DNA of 64,000 nucleotides from Bacteroidia bacterium (GTDB lineage Bacteria; Bacteroidota; Bacteroidia; B-17B0; Aurantibacillaceae): NCBI GenBank assembly GCA_022841465.1, contig JALHRL010000002.1, positions 215,793 to 279,792 of the forward strand, read 5' to 3'. Shown piece by piece: positions 1 to 9,473 of this stretch (position 1 is its first letter; each line of letters starts with the position of its first letter). The notes under the pieces were generated by a model. It saw only the letters and a program-made list of their open reading frames with translations, ran no database searches and was not told where the DNA came from. The position numbers and the translations under genes were made by a program.

Positions 1-322
1 TTCGTTTAAAAAAATCTGCTTTTGAAATTTCCAATGTTTCGCATAACGCCATTGTATCGCACCCTTTTACTTCTCGAGGAATAACCATTAAATCGTAAGA
101 AGCTTCATTAAACACGAGTAATTTTCCGTTACGATCAAAAATATATCCTCGTACAGGATACTCGGTTAAATAACGAAATGCGTTACTTTGCGCATCTAAT
201 TTATATTTATCATCAATTACCTGAATGTAAAACAGCCTGATTATATAAATGATTGCAATTAGTGCAAAAAAACCGCCAATAAAATATTTTCGTTCATTCA
301 AATATGAATTTCCACCGCTCAT
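1..322 (-). CDS. mrdA: Penicillin-binding protein 2, N-terminal part (runs off window)
   Basis: Only the first ~107 codons are present; the gene runs off the left edge and was not in the ORF track. The visible part has a short cytoplasmic start, one membrane anchor (about residues 14-32) and the class B PBP motif RGYIFDRNGK that opens the pedestal/dimerisation domain. PBP2 is the transpeptidase of the elongation machinery that cross-links peptidoglycan with RodA and MreBCD. Its ATG overlaps the mreD stop by one base (TAATG), so it is translationally coupled to the mre genes. The order mreB-mreC-mreD-PBP2 is the standard one and supports the assignment although the catalytic domain is outside the window. 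Confidence 0.88.
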   Translation of the reverse strand, partial: MSGGNSYLNERKYFIGGFFALIAIIYIIRLFYIQVIDDKYKLDAQSNAFRYLTEYPVRGYIFDRNGKLLVFNEASYDLMVIPREVKGCDTMALCETLEISKADFFKR

Positions 323-837
323 TATTTTATTTTACGATTAAAAAACAAAAACTGAATTAAATACACAATGGCAAATGTTCCAATAACGCTTAATATAATT
401 TTAAAAAGTGTTCTGAAAAATTCTGAAAAAGAAAAAACTTCTAAAAAGAAAAATAAAAAATGATGCGTAATAATTAAAACCGATGCATACTTTATAAACC
501 ATTCTGCACCCATGTCTTGTACAGAAGGCTCAACAGCAGGATCGTATCCGTCTCGCGGAGAAATATATTTTAAAACGTAGTATCTTGCAAAACCCATGGC
601 CGTGCAAGCAGAAGCGTGAAGACCGGGAGTGTTGTAAAACACATCTAATATTAAACCTCCAACAAATGAAAACAGCAATACAAGTAAGCGAGGAGTTTCA
701 AAAGGCAAACTTAGTATAAACAAAACATAAGGGAGCATTATAAAATAAACACCAAGGTTTAAATTTTTTACTATTAACACTTGTAGGATGGTTAATAAAA
801 TAAACAATACAATATTTTTTAAAACCTTGTTGGTCAT
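322..837 (-). CDS. mreD: Rod shape-determining protein MreD
   Basis: A 171-residue polytopic membrane protein with about five hydrophobic segments, fitting MreD in size and hydropathy. MreD is a low-conservation inner-membrane partner of MreC in the elongasome. The call rests mainly on position: it overlaps mreC by 4 bp upstream and the PBP2 gene by 1 bp downstream. The segment GGLILDVFYNTPGLHAS resembles the conserved G-L-x-D region of the family. No alternative function is suggested. Confidence 0.88.
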   Translation of the reverse strand: MTNKVLKNIVLFILLTILQVLIVKNLNLGVYFIMLPYVLFILSLPFETPRLLVLLFSFVGGLILDVFYNTPGLHASACTAMGFARYYVLKYISPRDGYDPAVEPSVQDMGAEWFIKYASVLIITHHFLFFFLEVFSFSEFFRTLFKIILSVIGTFAIVYLIQFLFFNRKIK

Positions 838-1667
838 TTTTGTGTTTGCGAAAATTTTTCCAGTGAATCTTTTTCTAGTTTAAATCTGTTTTTAATTACA
901 TATACATAATTTAATTTTTTAAGGTCGGCGCTTAATTTAATTTTTGCTGTATAAAAGGGTTCGTTTTGTCGCCTTTCATAACTTTCTATAGTACCCGCCA
1001 TTAGTCCTTCCGGAAAAATTCCGGAAAGCTCACTTGTTTCAACAGTATCGCCTACTTTAATTTTTGCATGCGTTGGAATATCGGTTAACAAACAGTACCT
1101 GTAATCTGCACCATCCCAAATTAAAGGTCCGTAACTGCCGTCTTTACGCAACTGACAATTTACTTTTGTGTCTTTATGCAACACGCTCATTACACTTGCA
1201 AAGTTTGATGAAACATCTTTTACTATACCCACAATTCCTTCGGAGTTAAAAACAGCCATGTCTCTTGTTATACCGTTACCGGAGCCCACATTAATGGTTA
1301 AGTAATTGCTGCGTAAATTAACAGAAGCGTTTACCACTTTAGCCGCAACGAATTGGTATTGCTGTTTGTATAATGTATCTCTTTTTACAAAATCTTTTGT
1401 GGGTGCTATTATGTAATTTGACTTTAATAAATTTCTTAACAACACATTTTCATTTGCCAGTTTATAGTTTTCTTGTTTTAACGAAAAATATTCTTGTGTG
1501 TTAGCTGCTGCATTATACAAATTTGCCGAAACTTTGTTAGAGGAATTAATTAGTGATGATCCCTGGTAAGAGTGAGAACGCATCATTAACCAAACACAAA
1601 TAATTTGAATAAAAAGAAATACAAAAATAAAATGGTGTCGATATAAAAATTTTAAGAGGTTCCTCAC
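834..1667 (-). CDS. mreC: Rod shape-determining protein MreC
   Basis: 277 residues with one N-terminal membrane anchor (about residues 12-30), a predicted coiled coil (about 55-85) and a periplasmic beta-rich core containing VNVGS/GI-type turns (INVGSGNGITRDMAV; EGIVGIVKDVSSN) typical of MreC. MreC scaffolds PBP2 and the MreB filaments. It lies 87 bp downstream of mreB and overlaps mreD by 4 bp, indicating one transcript for the cell-shape genes. Confidence 0.93.
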   Translation of the reverse strand: MRNLLKFLYRHHFIFVFLFIQIICVWLMMRSHSYQGSSLINSSNKVSANLYNAAANTQEYFSLKQENYKLANENVLLRNLLKSNYIIAPTKDFVKRDTLYKQQYQFVAAKVVNASVNLRSNYLTINVGSGNGITRDMAVFNSEGIVGIVKDVSSNFASVMSVLHKDTKVNCQLRKDGSYGPLIWDGADYRYCLLTDIPTHAKIKVGDTVETSELSGIFPEGLMAGTIESYERRQNEPFYTAKIKLSADLKKLNYVYVIKNRFKLEKDSLEKFSQTQK

Positions 1668-1754
1668 GATTTAAAACAATTGGTATTCATCAATAATAAA
1701 CTGCGATTAAAAAACTTCGCAGTACTCATTAAATCTATAAAGGAAACTACTTGC

Positions 1755-2777
1755 TTACTTAATAAGGAAAGGGAATTTATGAACATTTTTAAGTGCAATT
1801 CCTGTACCTCGTGCTACGGCTCTAAGTGGGTCTTCGCACACATGAACCGGTAATTTTGTTTTCATTGAAATACGCTTATCAAGCCCGCGTAATAAAGAAC
1901 CGCCGCCGGCCATATAAATTCCTTTGCGATAAATATCTGCCGCCAATTCAGGAGGTGTCATTTCCAAGGCATTTAAAATTGCTTCTTCAATTTTTGAGAT
2001 AGATTTATCTAAGCAGTGAGCAATTTCAACATAACTAATATAAACTTCTTTTGGAATTCCGCTCATTAAATCTCTTCCTTGCACAGCATAATCTGCAGGC
2101 GGGTTGTCAATTTCCGTCATAGCAGCTCCCACTTCAATTTTAACGCGTTCGGCACTTCTTTCACCAATTAAAATATTGTGTTGACGACGCATGTATTCTT
2201 CTATGTTTGCATTAAAATCGTCTCCGGCAATGCGCGTTGATTTATCACAAACAATACCACCCAAGGCAATAACGGCAATTTCGGAAGTACCACCGCCAAT
2301 ATCAATAATCATATTTCCCATAGGTTCTTCCACATCAATCCCCATCCCAATTGCGGCTGCCATTGGCTCGTGTATCATGTAAACTTCTTTGGCACCTGCG
2401 TGTTCGGCACTATCTCTTACGGCGCGTTTTTCTACTTCTGTAATTCCGCTTGGTATGCAAATAACCATGCGTAAAGAGGGTTTAAAAAAACGATTACCGG
2501 GATTAATCATTTTTATCATTCCCTTAATCATTTCTTCAGCTGCCTGAAAATCTGCAATTACTCCGTCTTTTAACGGCCTAATTGTTTTTATATTTTCGTG
2601 TGTTTTACCGTGCATCATTTGTGCAGCGCGGCCTACAGCAATTACTTTTTGTGTAGTTCTATCTACTGCAACTATACTTGGTTCATCAACCACCACCTTA
2701 TCGTTATGAATAATAATAGTGTTTGCTGTACCTAAGTCAATTGCAATGTCCTGAGTTAAAAAGTCGAGTAATGCCAT
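1755..2777 (-). CDS. mreB: Rod shape-determining protein MreB, actin-like
   Basis: 340 residues, the normal MreB length. The actin-fold phosphate-1 loop is DLGTANTII near residue 15, phosphate 2 is IDIGGGTSEIAVI, and the adenosine motif is MAGGGSLLRGLD. MreB forms membrane-bound ATP-dependent filaments that position elongasome peptidoglycan synthesis. It is the first gene of the mreB-mreC-mreD-PBP2 cluster. Only 72 bp separate it from purH, so it may have its own promoter there or be read through from purH. Confidence 0.97.
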   Translation of the reverse strand: MALLDFLTQDIAIDLGTANTIIIHNDKVVVDEPSIVAVDRTTQKVIAVGRAAQMMHGKTHENIKTIRPLKDGVIADFQAAEEMIKGMIKMINPGNRFFKPSLRMVICIPSGITEVEKRAVRDSAEHAGAKEVYMIHEPMAAAIGMGIDVEEPMGNMIIDIGGGTSEIAVIALGGIVCDKSTRIAGDDFNANIEEYMRRQHNILIGERSAERVKIEVGAAMTEIDNPPADYAVQGRDLMSGIPKEVYISYVEIAHCLDKSISKIEEAILNALEMTPPELAADIYRKGIYMAGGGSLLRGLDKRISMKTKLPVHVCEDPLRAVARGTGIALKNVHKFPFLIK

Positions 2778-2849
2778 ATTAATTCTGTCTGTTCAAATTG
2801 TACGTAAATAATTGAATAAAGTTATAAATTGTTTTTTGTTTTTTGTGTT

Positions 2850-4382
2850 TTAATGCTTAAAGTGTCTGTTACCGGTAAACACCATGCTTAATCCGTTTTT
2901 ATTACAATACTCTATGCTATCTTTATCTTTAATAGAACCTCCTGGCTGAATAACTGCTGTTATTCCGGCATGGTTTGCAATTTCAACACAATCAGGAAAA
3001 GGGAAAAAAGCATCACTGGCCATAACGGCGCCTTTTAAATCAAATCCAAAACTTTGTGCTTTTGCAATAGCTTGCTTAAGTGCATCTACACGTGATGTTT
3101 GGCCTGTTCCACTGGCCAACAGAGTGCCATTTTTTGCCAATACAATGGTGTTAGATTTTGTATGCTTCACCAATTTATTGGCAAACAATAAATCTTTTAC
3201 CTCCGCTGCACTAGGGCTGGTGTTTGTTACCGTTTTTAAACTGCTTTCTGTTTCGGTTATTAAATCCTTATCCTGCTCAATAACCCCATTTAATAATGTT
3301 CTAAATGATTTATCCGAAAACTTAACCATGTTTTGAATAAGGATAATGCGGTTAGGCTTACTTTTTAGGATCTCTAGGGCTTCCGGTTGATAGGCTGGGG
3401 CAATAATTACTTCAAAAAACAATTTATTTATTTCAGAAGCCGTTGCCAAATCTACTTCTTTATTGGTAATTAAAATTCCTCCGAAAGCAGAAACGGGGTC
3501 GCCTGCCAAGGCTGAACTCCAGGCCTGCAAAAGTGTTGGCTTTGTTGCCACACCACAGGCATTGTTGTGTTTTAAAATGGCAAAAGTTGGTTCGGCTTCG
3601 GTAAAGTCGCCCATTAAAGCTACAGCGGCATCAACGTCTAACAGGTTATTGTAAGATAATTCTTTTCCGTTAAGTTTAGTAAAAAGCTCGTTCATGTTTC
3701 CATAAAACACCCCTTGCTGATGCGGATTTTCTCCGTATCGCAATGTTTGAGCTTGTTGAATGCTTTGTTTAAACTGCGGCAATTTTTCGGTTAGATTAAA
3801 GTAGTTAAAAATAGCAGTATCATAGTGGGAAGACATTGCAAAAGCTTTTGCCGCCAATCTTTTTCTATCGCTAATATCTGTTTTACCGCTTTTGCTTTCT
3901 AATAACTGTTGTAATTCGCTGTAATCGTGTCGTGATGAAACAATTACTACATCGTTAAAGTTTTTGGCAGCGGCTCTAATTAAAGAAATTCCGCCAATAT
4001 CAATCTTCTCAATAATATCTTGTTCCTTTGCGCCGGAAGCAAGGGTTTCTTCAAAAGGGTAAAGATCAACAATAACCAAATCAATATCACTTATTTGATG
4101 TTGTTGCTTTTCCAATAAATCACTTTGGTTTTCTCTGCGATTAAGGATTCCGCCAAATATGGCAGGATGGAGCGTTTTTACACGGCCCCCAAAAACCTCA
4201 GGGTAATTAGTAATGCTTTCAACTGCAACCACGGGTACGCCTAGTTTTTCTATAAAAGAAAGAGTGCCGCCGGTACTGTATATGGTAACATTAAGTTCGT
4301 GTAATTTCTTTACAATAGGTTCTAAATTATCTTTGTAATAAACAGAAATTAGTGCGCTTTTAATTGATTTTAACTGGCTCAT
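2850..4382 (-). CDS. purH: Bifunctional AICAR formyltransferase / IMP cyclohydrolase
   Basis: 510 residues, full length. The N-terminal MGS-like IMP cyclohydrolase domain (about 1-190) carries ALISVYYK and STGGTLSFIEK; the C-terminal AICAR transformylase domain contains LRYGENPHQQG, LKHNNACGVA and the ending SKD/NRHFKH. It catalyses the last two steps of IMP synthesis using 10-formyl-THF. A good TAnnTTTG -7 box precedes it. It is divergent from the PhoH gene. Confidence 0.97.
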   Translation of the reverse strand: MSQLKSIKSALISVYYKDNLEPIVKKLHELNVTIYSTGGTLSFIEKLGVPVVAVESITNYPEVFGGRVKTLHPAIFGGILNRRENQSDLLEKQQHQISDIDLVIVDLYPFEETLASGAKEQDIIEKIDIGGISLIRAAAKNFNDVVIVSSRHDYSELQQLLESKSGKTDISDRKRLAAKAFAMSSHYDTAIFNYFNLTEKLPQFKQSIQQAQTLRYGENPHQQGVFYGNMNELFTKLNGKELSYNNLLDVDAAVALMGDFTEAEPTFAILKHNNACGVATKPTLLQAWSSALAGDPVSAFGGILITNKEVDLATASEINKLFFEVIIAPAYQPEALEILKSKPNRIILIQNMVKFSDKSFRTLLNGVIEQDKDLITETESSLKTVTNTSPSAAEVKDLLFANKLVKHTKSNTIVLAKNGTLLASGTGQTSRVDALKQAIAKAQSFGFDLKGAVMASDAFFPFPDCVEIANHAGITAVIQPGGSIKDKDSIEYCNKNGLSMVFTGNRHFKH

Positions 4383-4395
4383 GATTATAAAGATG

Positions 4396-4403
4396 CAAAG
4401 GTA
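4396..4403 (-). promoter_or_regulatory. -7 promoter element for purH
   Basis: On the minus strand this reads TACCTTTG, a perfect match to the Bacteroidota -7 consensus TAnnTTTG. It ends 14 bp before the purH ATG, implying a very short leader. I see no clear TTTG -33 element at the expected distance. Confidence 0.55.
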
Positions 4404-4560
4404 ATGTATTGAGCGAATTAGGCTTTGTCTGTTAATAAATGCTTAAAAACCAAGGGCGGCCAAAACGGTTTAAATAAACAAATATGTGTTTATTATTTTA
4501 ATTTGCTACCTTAAATAAATGTTCATTTAAATATACTTTTATAAAAACTCAATTGATTAT

Positions 4561-5916
4561 ATGGCCTTAAAAAAACCTACTGCAAGAAAAAAAGATCCAA
4601 CCAAAATTTTTGTTCTTGATACATCTGTAATAATTTACGATCACCAGGCATTAAGAAATTTTAAAGAGCACGATGTTGTTATTCCTATAACTGTATTAGA
4701 AGAGCTGGATAATTTTAAAAAAGGAAATGACACCAAAAATTTTGCCGCCAGAGAATTTACCAGATATATTGATAATATAAGCGGCAAAAACTCCTTACAA
4801 GAATGGACTGCCATTAATGGGCCAACACGCGGAAAATTTAAAATTGAAATGAATACCTCCAGCAAAGTAAATGCCGAGCGTATTTTTGATGATAAAAAAG
4901 CCGATCACAGAATTTTAAATACAGCTTTATATACTGCAGAAAAATACCCTGATAGAAAGGTAATATTAGTAACTAAAGATATTAACCTTAGAATTAAGGC
5001 TAAATCGTTAAGCTTAATTGCAGAAGATTATGAAACCGGAAAAATAAAAACGGTAGAAGAATTATATACGGGAAAAAGTGAAATTGGAAAAGTTTCTCAA
5101 GATGCATTATCAAGTATATACAGCAACGGTTTTTGCAAAGCCGATGATGCGTTAAAGAAAACAAGTATTGTGCCAAACCACTATTATATTCTTAGAAACG
5201 GTAACCAAAGTGTTTTAGCCCGGTACGATAAAAATGACAACAATTTAAGCAGAGTAGTTAAAACGGCTGCGTTTGGTGTTATTCCCAAAAACGCCGAGCA
5301 AACTTTTGCTTTAGATGCAATAATGAATCCTGAAATAAAACTTGTTACCATACAAGGAGTGGCTGGTACCGGAAAAACATTGTTGTCGTTAGCCGGTGCA
5401 CTTGAGCAACGTAGAAATTTTCATCAGATTTATTTAGCGCGCCCAATTGTTCCATTAAGCAACAAAGACATTGGTTACTTGCCGGGCGACGTAAACAGTA
5501 AATTAAACCCATACATGGAGCCTTTGTGGGATAATTTAAAATACATTCGCAGCCAGTTTAACGAAAAAGACAAAGAGCACAAACAATTAAACGAAATGGT
5601 AGAAAATCAAAAGTTAGTTGTTTGTCCGCTTGCATACATAAGAGGCCGAAGTTTAAGCAATGTGTTTTTTATTGTAGATGAAGCTCAAAACTTAACACCA
5701 CACGAAGTAAAAACAATTATTACGCGTGCGGGGGAAAACACAAAAATTATTTTTACCGGAGATATTTATCAAATTGACACCCCCTACTTAGATACACAAA
5801 GTAATGGGTTAAGTTATTTAATTGATAAATTAAAAGGGCAACCGCTTTATGCGCACATTACTTTAGCTAAAGGAGAAAGAAGCGAATTGGCTAATTTGGC
5901 CAACGACTTGTTGTAA
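4561..5916 (+). CDS. PIN domain-PhoH family ATPase
   Basis: 451 residues with two domains. The N-terminal PIN nuclease-like domain (about 15-160) shows the acidic residues of FVLDTSVIIYD (D20), VLEELD and LVTKDINLR. The C-terminal PhoH P-loop ATPase has Walker A GVAGTGKT (266-273) and Walker B FIVDEAQN (370-377). This is the YlaK/PhoH2-like architecture; related PIN-PhoH proteins unwind and cleave RNA, so a role in RNA metabolism is likely but the substrate is unknown. It is transcribed divergently from purH across a 178-bp AT-rich gap that holds the short inverted repeat AATAAACA/TGTTTATT. Confidence 0.9.
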   Translation: MALKKPTARKKDPTKIFVLDTSVIIYDHQALRNFKEHDVVIPITVLEELDNFKKGNDTKNFAAREFTRYIDNISGKNSLQEWTAINGPTRGKFKIEMNTSSKVNAERIFDDKKADHRILNTALYTAEKYPDRKVILVTKDINLRIKAKSLSLIAEDYETGKIKTVEELYTGKSEIGKVSQDALSSIYSNGFCKADDALKKTSIVPNHYYILRNGNQSVLARYDKNDNNLSRVVKTAAFGVIPKNAEQTFALDAIMNPEIKLVTIQGVAGTGKTLLSLAGALEQRRNFHQIYLARPIVPLSNKDIGYLPGDVNSKLNPYMEPLWDNLKYIRSQFNEKDKEHKQLNEMVENQKLVVCPLAYIRGRSLSNVFFIVDEAQNLTPHEVKTIITRAGENTKIIFTGDIYQIDTPYLDTQSNGLSYLIDKLKGQPLYAHITLAKGERSELANLANDLL

Positions 5917-5971
5917 GTTTTAACACCTTTATTTACTGTTTTTAGGTATTGCCGAAATCAATTTATTGGTT

Positions 5972-5979
5972 TACATTTG
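5972..5979 (+). promoter_or_regulatory. -7 promoter element for the Asp-box T9SS protein
   Basis: TACATTTG matches TAnnTTTG. A TTG trinucleotide lies about 20 bp upstream, near the canonical -33 spacing. It is 33 bp before the ATG of the 412-residue secreted protein. Confidence 0.6.
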
Positions 5980-6012
5980 CTTGTATAAACAATAAAAACA
6001 CTTACAATTATC

Positions 6013-7251
6013 ATGAAAAAACTTTTACTTCCGGCTTTGCTTTTTAATGCAATCGCTGCATTTGGACAATGGCAAAACACCACCAATAACACAGCGCAAG
6101 ATGTTACCTATGCATTTAGTAAACTATTTGCAAGTACTACTTCGAATACTGATATTCAAGCTTCAAGCGACAATGGTGCAACCTGGACAACCAGTAACAC
6201 CGGTGTTCCGGCCAGCGGGTTAAATTTTGGAACATTAAGCGGAAGCACTTTATACGGGTATAAAAACAACACCGTTTTTAGTTCAACAACAGGAAACAAT
6301 TGGACATCAACCAGTGGCATTGGCGCTTCTGATGTTGTAAAATCTATGACTTCGTTAACAGGTACGGTTTATGCCGCTACAAGCCCGGTTAGCGGTAACG
6401 GATATAAAATCTTTACTTTAAACGGTACTACTTGGTCGTTAAAAAGTTCTGTTTCCGGAACCGGAACACCAATAGTTACTGTGTTAAGAAACTTAAACGG
6501 AAATTTGTTTGCGGCCACTACTAATACAGGCGTTCTTAAATCTACCAATGGCGGTACTTCTTTTTCTAATTCATCAACCGGTATACCAAATAATAATGGA
6601 GATAAATATGTTTCTGCATTAGGCGCTACAGGCTCGGCATTATTTTTAGGAACATCCGGTGGTAAAATTATGCGCTCAACAGATAATGGCGCTAACTGGT
6701 CGCAAGTATATAACATTGGCGACGGAATGTTTCAAGCATTTATAAATGATTTTTATATTTTATCTGCTAATAATATTTTGGTTGCTACCGACTCAGGATT
6801 TGTATACAGCACCAACGGAGGAACAAGCTGGAATAGAAATAATGTAGGTTTAAATTTTATGAATTTTGAAAATTACATGAAACGAGTTACCGTAAGTTCT
6901 ACGCATATAGTTGCCGCAGTGCTTACTATGAGTGGAGGTAAAATAGTACGCAGACCTTTAGGAGAAATATTTCCGGGAATGAGTGTAAACGAAAATGCTT
7001 TTGCGCTTATTGAAAGTAAAGTTTACCCAAACCCAGCAAATACTTCTGTAACTATTGAAGCAGAGGAGTTAATGTTTGAAGATAATTGTTCTGTTAAAGT
7101 TATTGATGCGTTAGGGAGAGAAGTTGGAAATTATACTTTAGAATTTGGTAAAACATCTATTGATTTATCAAGCTATTCTAATGGTATTTATTCTTTCAGT
7201 GTATTAAACAACAAGGCAGTTGTTAGCACAGGGAAATTGGTGAAGAATTAA
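6013..7251 (+). CDS. Secreted Asp-box (BNR-like) repeat protein with T9SS sorting domain
   Basis: 412 residues with a signal peptide (MKKLLLPALLFNAIAAFGQ). Repeated Asp-box motifs are visible: SSDNGATW, STNGGTSF, STDNGANW and STNGGTSW, indicating a beta-propeller as in sialidase or Vps10-type folds. The last ~80 residues are a type A T9SS sorting domain (VYPNPANTSVTIE ... NGIYSFSVLNN ... GKLVKN). The protein is probably surface-attached or secreted. No catalytic residues are recognised, so the function is unknown. A bidirectional terminator follows it. Confidence 0.85.
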   Translation: MKKLLLPALLFNAIAAFGQWQNTTNNTAQDVTYAFSKLFASTTSNTDIQASSDNGATWTTSNTGVPASGLNFGTLSGSTLYGYKNNTVFSSTTGNNWTSTSGIGASDVVKSMTSLTGTVYAATSPVSGNGYKIFTLNGTTWSLKSSVSGTGTPIVTVLRNLNGNLFAATTNTGVLKSTNGGTSFSNSSTGIPNNNGDKYVSALGATGSALFLGTSGGKIMRSTDNGANWSQVYNIGDGMFQAFINDFYILSANNILVATDSGFVYSTNGGTSWNRNNVGLNFMNFENYMKRVTVSSTHIVAAVLTMSGGKIVRRPLGEIFPGMSVNENAFALIESKVYPNPANTSVTIEAEELMFEDNCSVKVIDALGREVGNYTLEFGKTSIDLSSYSNGIYSFSVLNNKAVVSTGKLVKN

Positions 7252-7265
7252 AATAAATTTTATCC

Positions 7266-7301
7266 ATAAAAAAGGCTTCCGAATTGGAAGCCTTTTTTAT
7301 T
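7266..7301. terminator. Bidirectional intrinsic terminator
   Basis: Hairpin GGCTTCC-GAATT-GGAAGCC flanked by an A-run and a T-run. It serves both the plus-strand gene ending at 7251 and the minus-strand gene ending at 7316. Confidence 0.9.
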
Positions 7302-7315
7302 TAATTTTATTTTTA

Positions 7316-7765
7316 TTATTCTTGAGCCGATAAATCAATTTTCTTAAAGAACATATTCTCGCCTTTCATAACAATTAAAACTGCCATTTCGGTTTCTTTA
7401 ATTAAGTCCATTGGCATTGTAAATTTAACTTCATCATTAGAAACCATTTTCTTTTGAAAAATAATTTCTCTGCTTCCCCGTTCTAAATCTTGAAAAGTAA
7501 TACGAAGCAGTTCAGGGTAATTTTTATTGTTTATTGTAATAAATTCTTTTGATAAAAGTTCTTCACGAGTACACTTGATGGCCTCATCTTTATCTAATTG
7601 ATTTAAAAATGCTGCAGAAATTTTTGTTGTATCGGAAAGTTGAAGAAAACCATCAATATTGATAACTGAATCTTCTGATTCCTCTATTTTAAATGAAGAA
7701 AATGAAAAAGCCGCAGCAACCACTAGAGCGGTTGTAAACGGTTTGATAAAATTCTGTGTTTTCAT
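7316..7765 (-). CDS. Secreted hypothetical protein
   Basis: 149 residues from the ATG at 7765. The ORF track starts 30 bp further up at a TTG, but the ATG gives a clean start to the signal sequence (MKTQNFIKPFTTALVVAAAFSFSSF). The mature part is a small beta-rich domain (KNYPELLRITFQDLERGSREIIFQKK) with no motif I recognise. The gene is convergent with the Asp-box protein and lies alone. Confidence 0.6.
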   Translation of the reverse strand: MKTQNFIKPFTTALVVAAAFSFSSFKIEESEDSVINIDGFLQLSDTTKISAAFLNQLDKDEAIKCTREELLSKEFITINNKNYPELLRITFQDLERGSREIIFQKKMVSNDEVKFTMPMDLIKETEMAVLIVMKGENMFFKKIDLSAQE

Positions 7766-7993
7766 TTCAAAAATTGATAATGCCAATTTAAGCAAAGAAA
7801 AAATGAAAAGAAATAGTGCAACAAGTGTAAACTAAAAACTTTTACCATTTGTTAATAACTTATGTGTCAGTTTATTAGTTTTTTACACCTAAATTGTTTT
7901 AGCTTTTAGGTTTGTTGGTTTTAATAAATCAAGTTCCGTTAAAACACGTGACTGATTTTTTGCGTTTTACAAACTTTTCTTTAAATTGGATGT

Positions 7994-8293
7994 ATGAGAG
8001 CTCTTACCATTAATTTACTTTTTATACTTTCTTTAAGTATCGTTTTTCCTACCCATTCCCAAACTAAACCGGCAACAAAAAAAACAACTGCCAAAAAACC
8101 GGCGCCAAAAAAAGTAGCGCCAAAACCTATCAATTATTATATCTGTACCAGCACTAAGGATAAGTTTTATCACAAACGAAGTACTTGTAAAGATTTAAGT
8201 AAGTGCACAGAAGCGATTAAAAACGTGAAAAGCTCAGGGGAATTAAACAAGTTTAAGAAAAAAGGTTCTTGCAAAAGATGCTTTAGTATGTAA
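7994..8293 (+). CDS. Small secreted cysteine- and lysine-rich protein
   Basis: 99 residues: a signal peptide (about 1-23, ending HSQ), a Lys/Ala/Pro-rich linker (KPATKKTTAKKPAPKK), then a small domain with four cysteines in the order YYICT, RSTCKDLSKC, GSCKRCF. The spacing resembles a small zinc-knuckle or disulfide domain, as in other Bacteroidota hypotheticals. The stop is four bases from the convergent transglycosylase gene. Function unknown. Confidence 0.65.
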   Translation: MRALTINLLFILSLSIVFPTHSQTKPATKKTTAKKPAPKKVAPKPINYYICTSTKDKFYHKRSTCKDLSKCTEAIKNVKSSGELNKFKKKGSCKRCFSM

Positions 8294-8296
8294 ATA

Positions 8297-9361
8297 CTAA
8301 TTTGAAACTGTAGAACCGGTACTTACAGCCAAATAATTACTTAATTGGTTTTTTAATTTTTCATTCATTTCTAAATGCGCTGCCAATACCAGCTGAGAGT
8401 AATTTTGTGAGGCAGATTTAAAATGACGTGTTTCTGCTTTCCATAAATTAAAAATCAAATTCATGTTTCCTTCAATTGGCTTAAATGTATTTAAAGCTGC
8501 CTTAACATTGCCAGAACCGGCATGGTAAGTGTGCATCACCAACAATCGGAACCATAATTCTTTTTCGTTGTAACCTGTTATACCAAGCGTATCTAAAATT
8601 TGCCTTGTTTTTGGTATACACACTTTTTTTATTAGTGAACTTGCAGCAAAAGCCGATCGTTCAAAATCAGCGCGCTCATCTATTTGTCTGTTTACTTTTA
8701 AACCAAACATTCTGGCAACATCTTTCATTAATTGAAATGAGCCGTAAGCACCTGCATTCGATTTTTGTAAACGATTTGGGCTTTCTATTAATAAGATAGA
8801 TTGCGCATACCAAGGATCTACTTCGTTATCAATAAAACAATTAATTCCTTTTTCTAATTGATTAAATGCTTTATCAAAATCGTAGAAAAACTTTTTTCCG
8901 GTAGTAAATAAAATTTTATGGGAGGAATCTAAACCATAAACCATTCTTACACTATCTTTTAAACATGTTTTATATTCATCCGGTTTCTGACTCCACTCGT
9001 TGCAATGCGTTTTTATAATTTCGTGGCGATACGTTGCTACATTTACTATGGCGCTATCTTTATCTAAGCGCATAATTGATCTCCAAAATTTAACCTGCTG
9101 AATGGTGTCACACTTAAAAGCGTAAATCTGTTTATCAAAAATATAGTTATGATTTTGATTACTTAAAGGATGGCATACGCCCACCACATCATCACACCAG
9201 CCCAAATTATTGTTATTTGGAGTTTTATTTAAAATGATGTTTTTATTCCGCGTTTTCTCGGCTTTTACGTGTAAGGGAAATGTGTTTGCAATAAACACAC
9301 CGCTTGCATATATACCCAAGGTTAAAAAAACACTTACTATTATAGCACTAAACACCTTCAC
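8297..9361 (-). CDS. Lytic transglycosylase, SLT domain
   Basis: 354 residues with an N-terminal signal or anchor segment (about 5-27) and a C-terminal goose-lysozyme-like SLT domain (about 185-330). The catalytic Glu is in LLIESPNRLQ, followed by the conserved AGAYGSFQLM and YHAGSGNVKAAL motifs. The enzyme should cleave peptidoglycan to 1,6-anhydro-muropeptides in the periplasm. The region between anchor and SLT domain (about 30-180) is unassigned. It stands alone between convergent and co-directional neighbours. Confidence 0.85.
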   Translation of the reverse strand: MKVFSAIIVSVFLTLGIYASGVFIANTFPLHVKAEKTRNKNIILNKTPNNNNLGWCDDVVGVCHPLSNQNHNYIFDKQIYAFKCDTIQQVKFWRSIMRLDKDSAIVNVATYRHEIIKTHCNEWSQKPDEYKTCLKDSVRMVYGLDSSHKILFTTGKKFFYDFDKAFNQLEKGINCFIDNEVDPWYAQSILLIESPNRLQKSNAGAYGSFQLMKDVARMFGLKVNRQIDERADFERSAFAASSLIKKVCIPKTRQILDTLGITGYNEKELWFRLLVMHTYHAGSGNVKAALNTFKPIEGNMNLIFNLWKAETRHFKSASQNYSQLVLAAHLEMNEKLKNQLSNYLAVSTGSTVSN

Positions 9362-9473
9362 GGTATTAAGTTACAAATTAAGATTTAAAAATGCAACACT
9401 CAGCCTGTTAAAGCTATTCAATTAGAGTTGTTAATAGTTGTATTAATAGCTTAAAGTATAGCCTTATCTAATG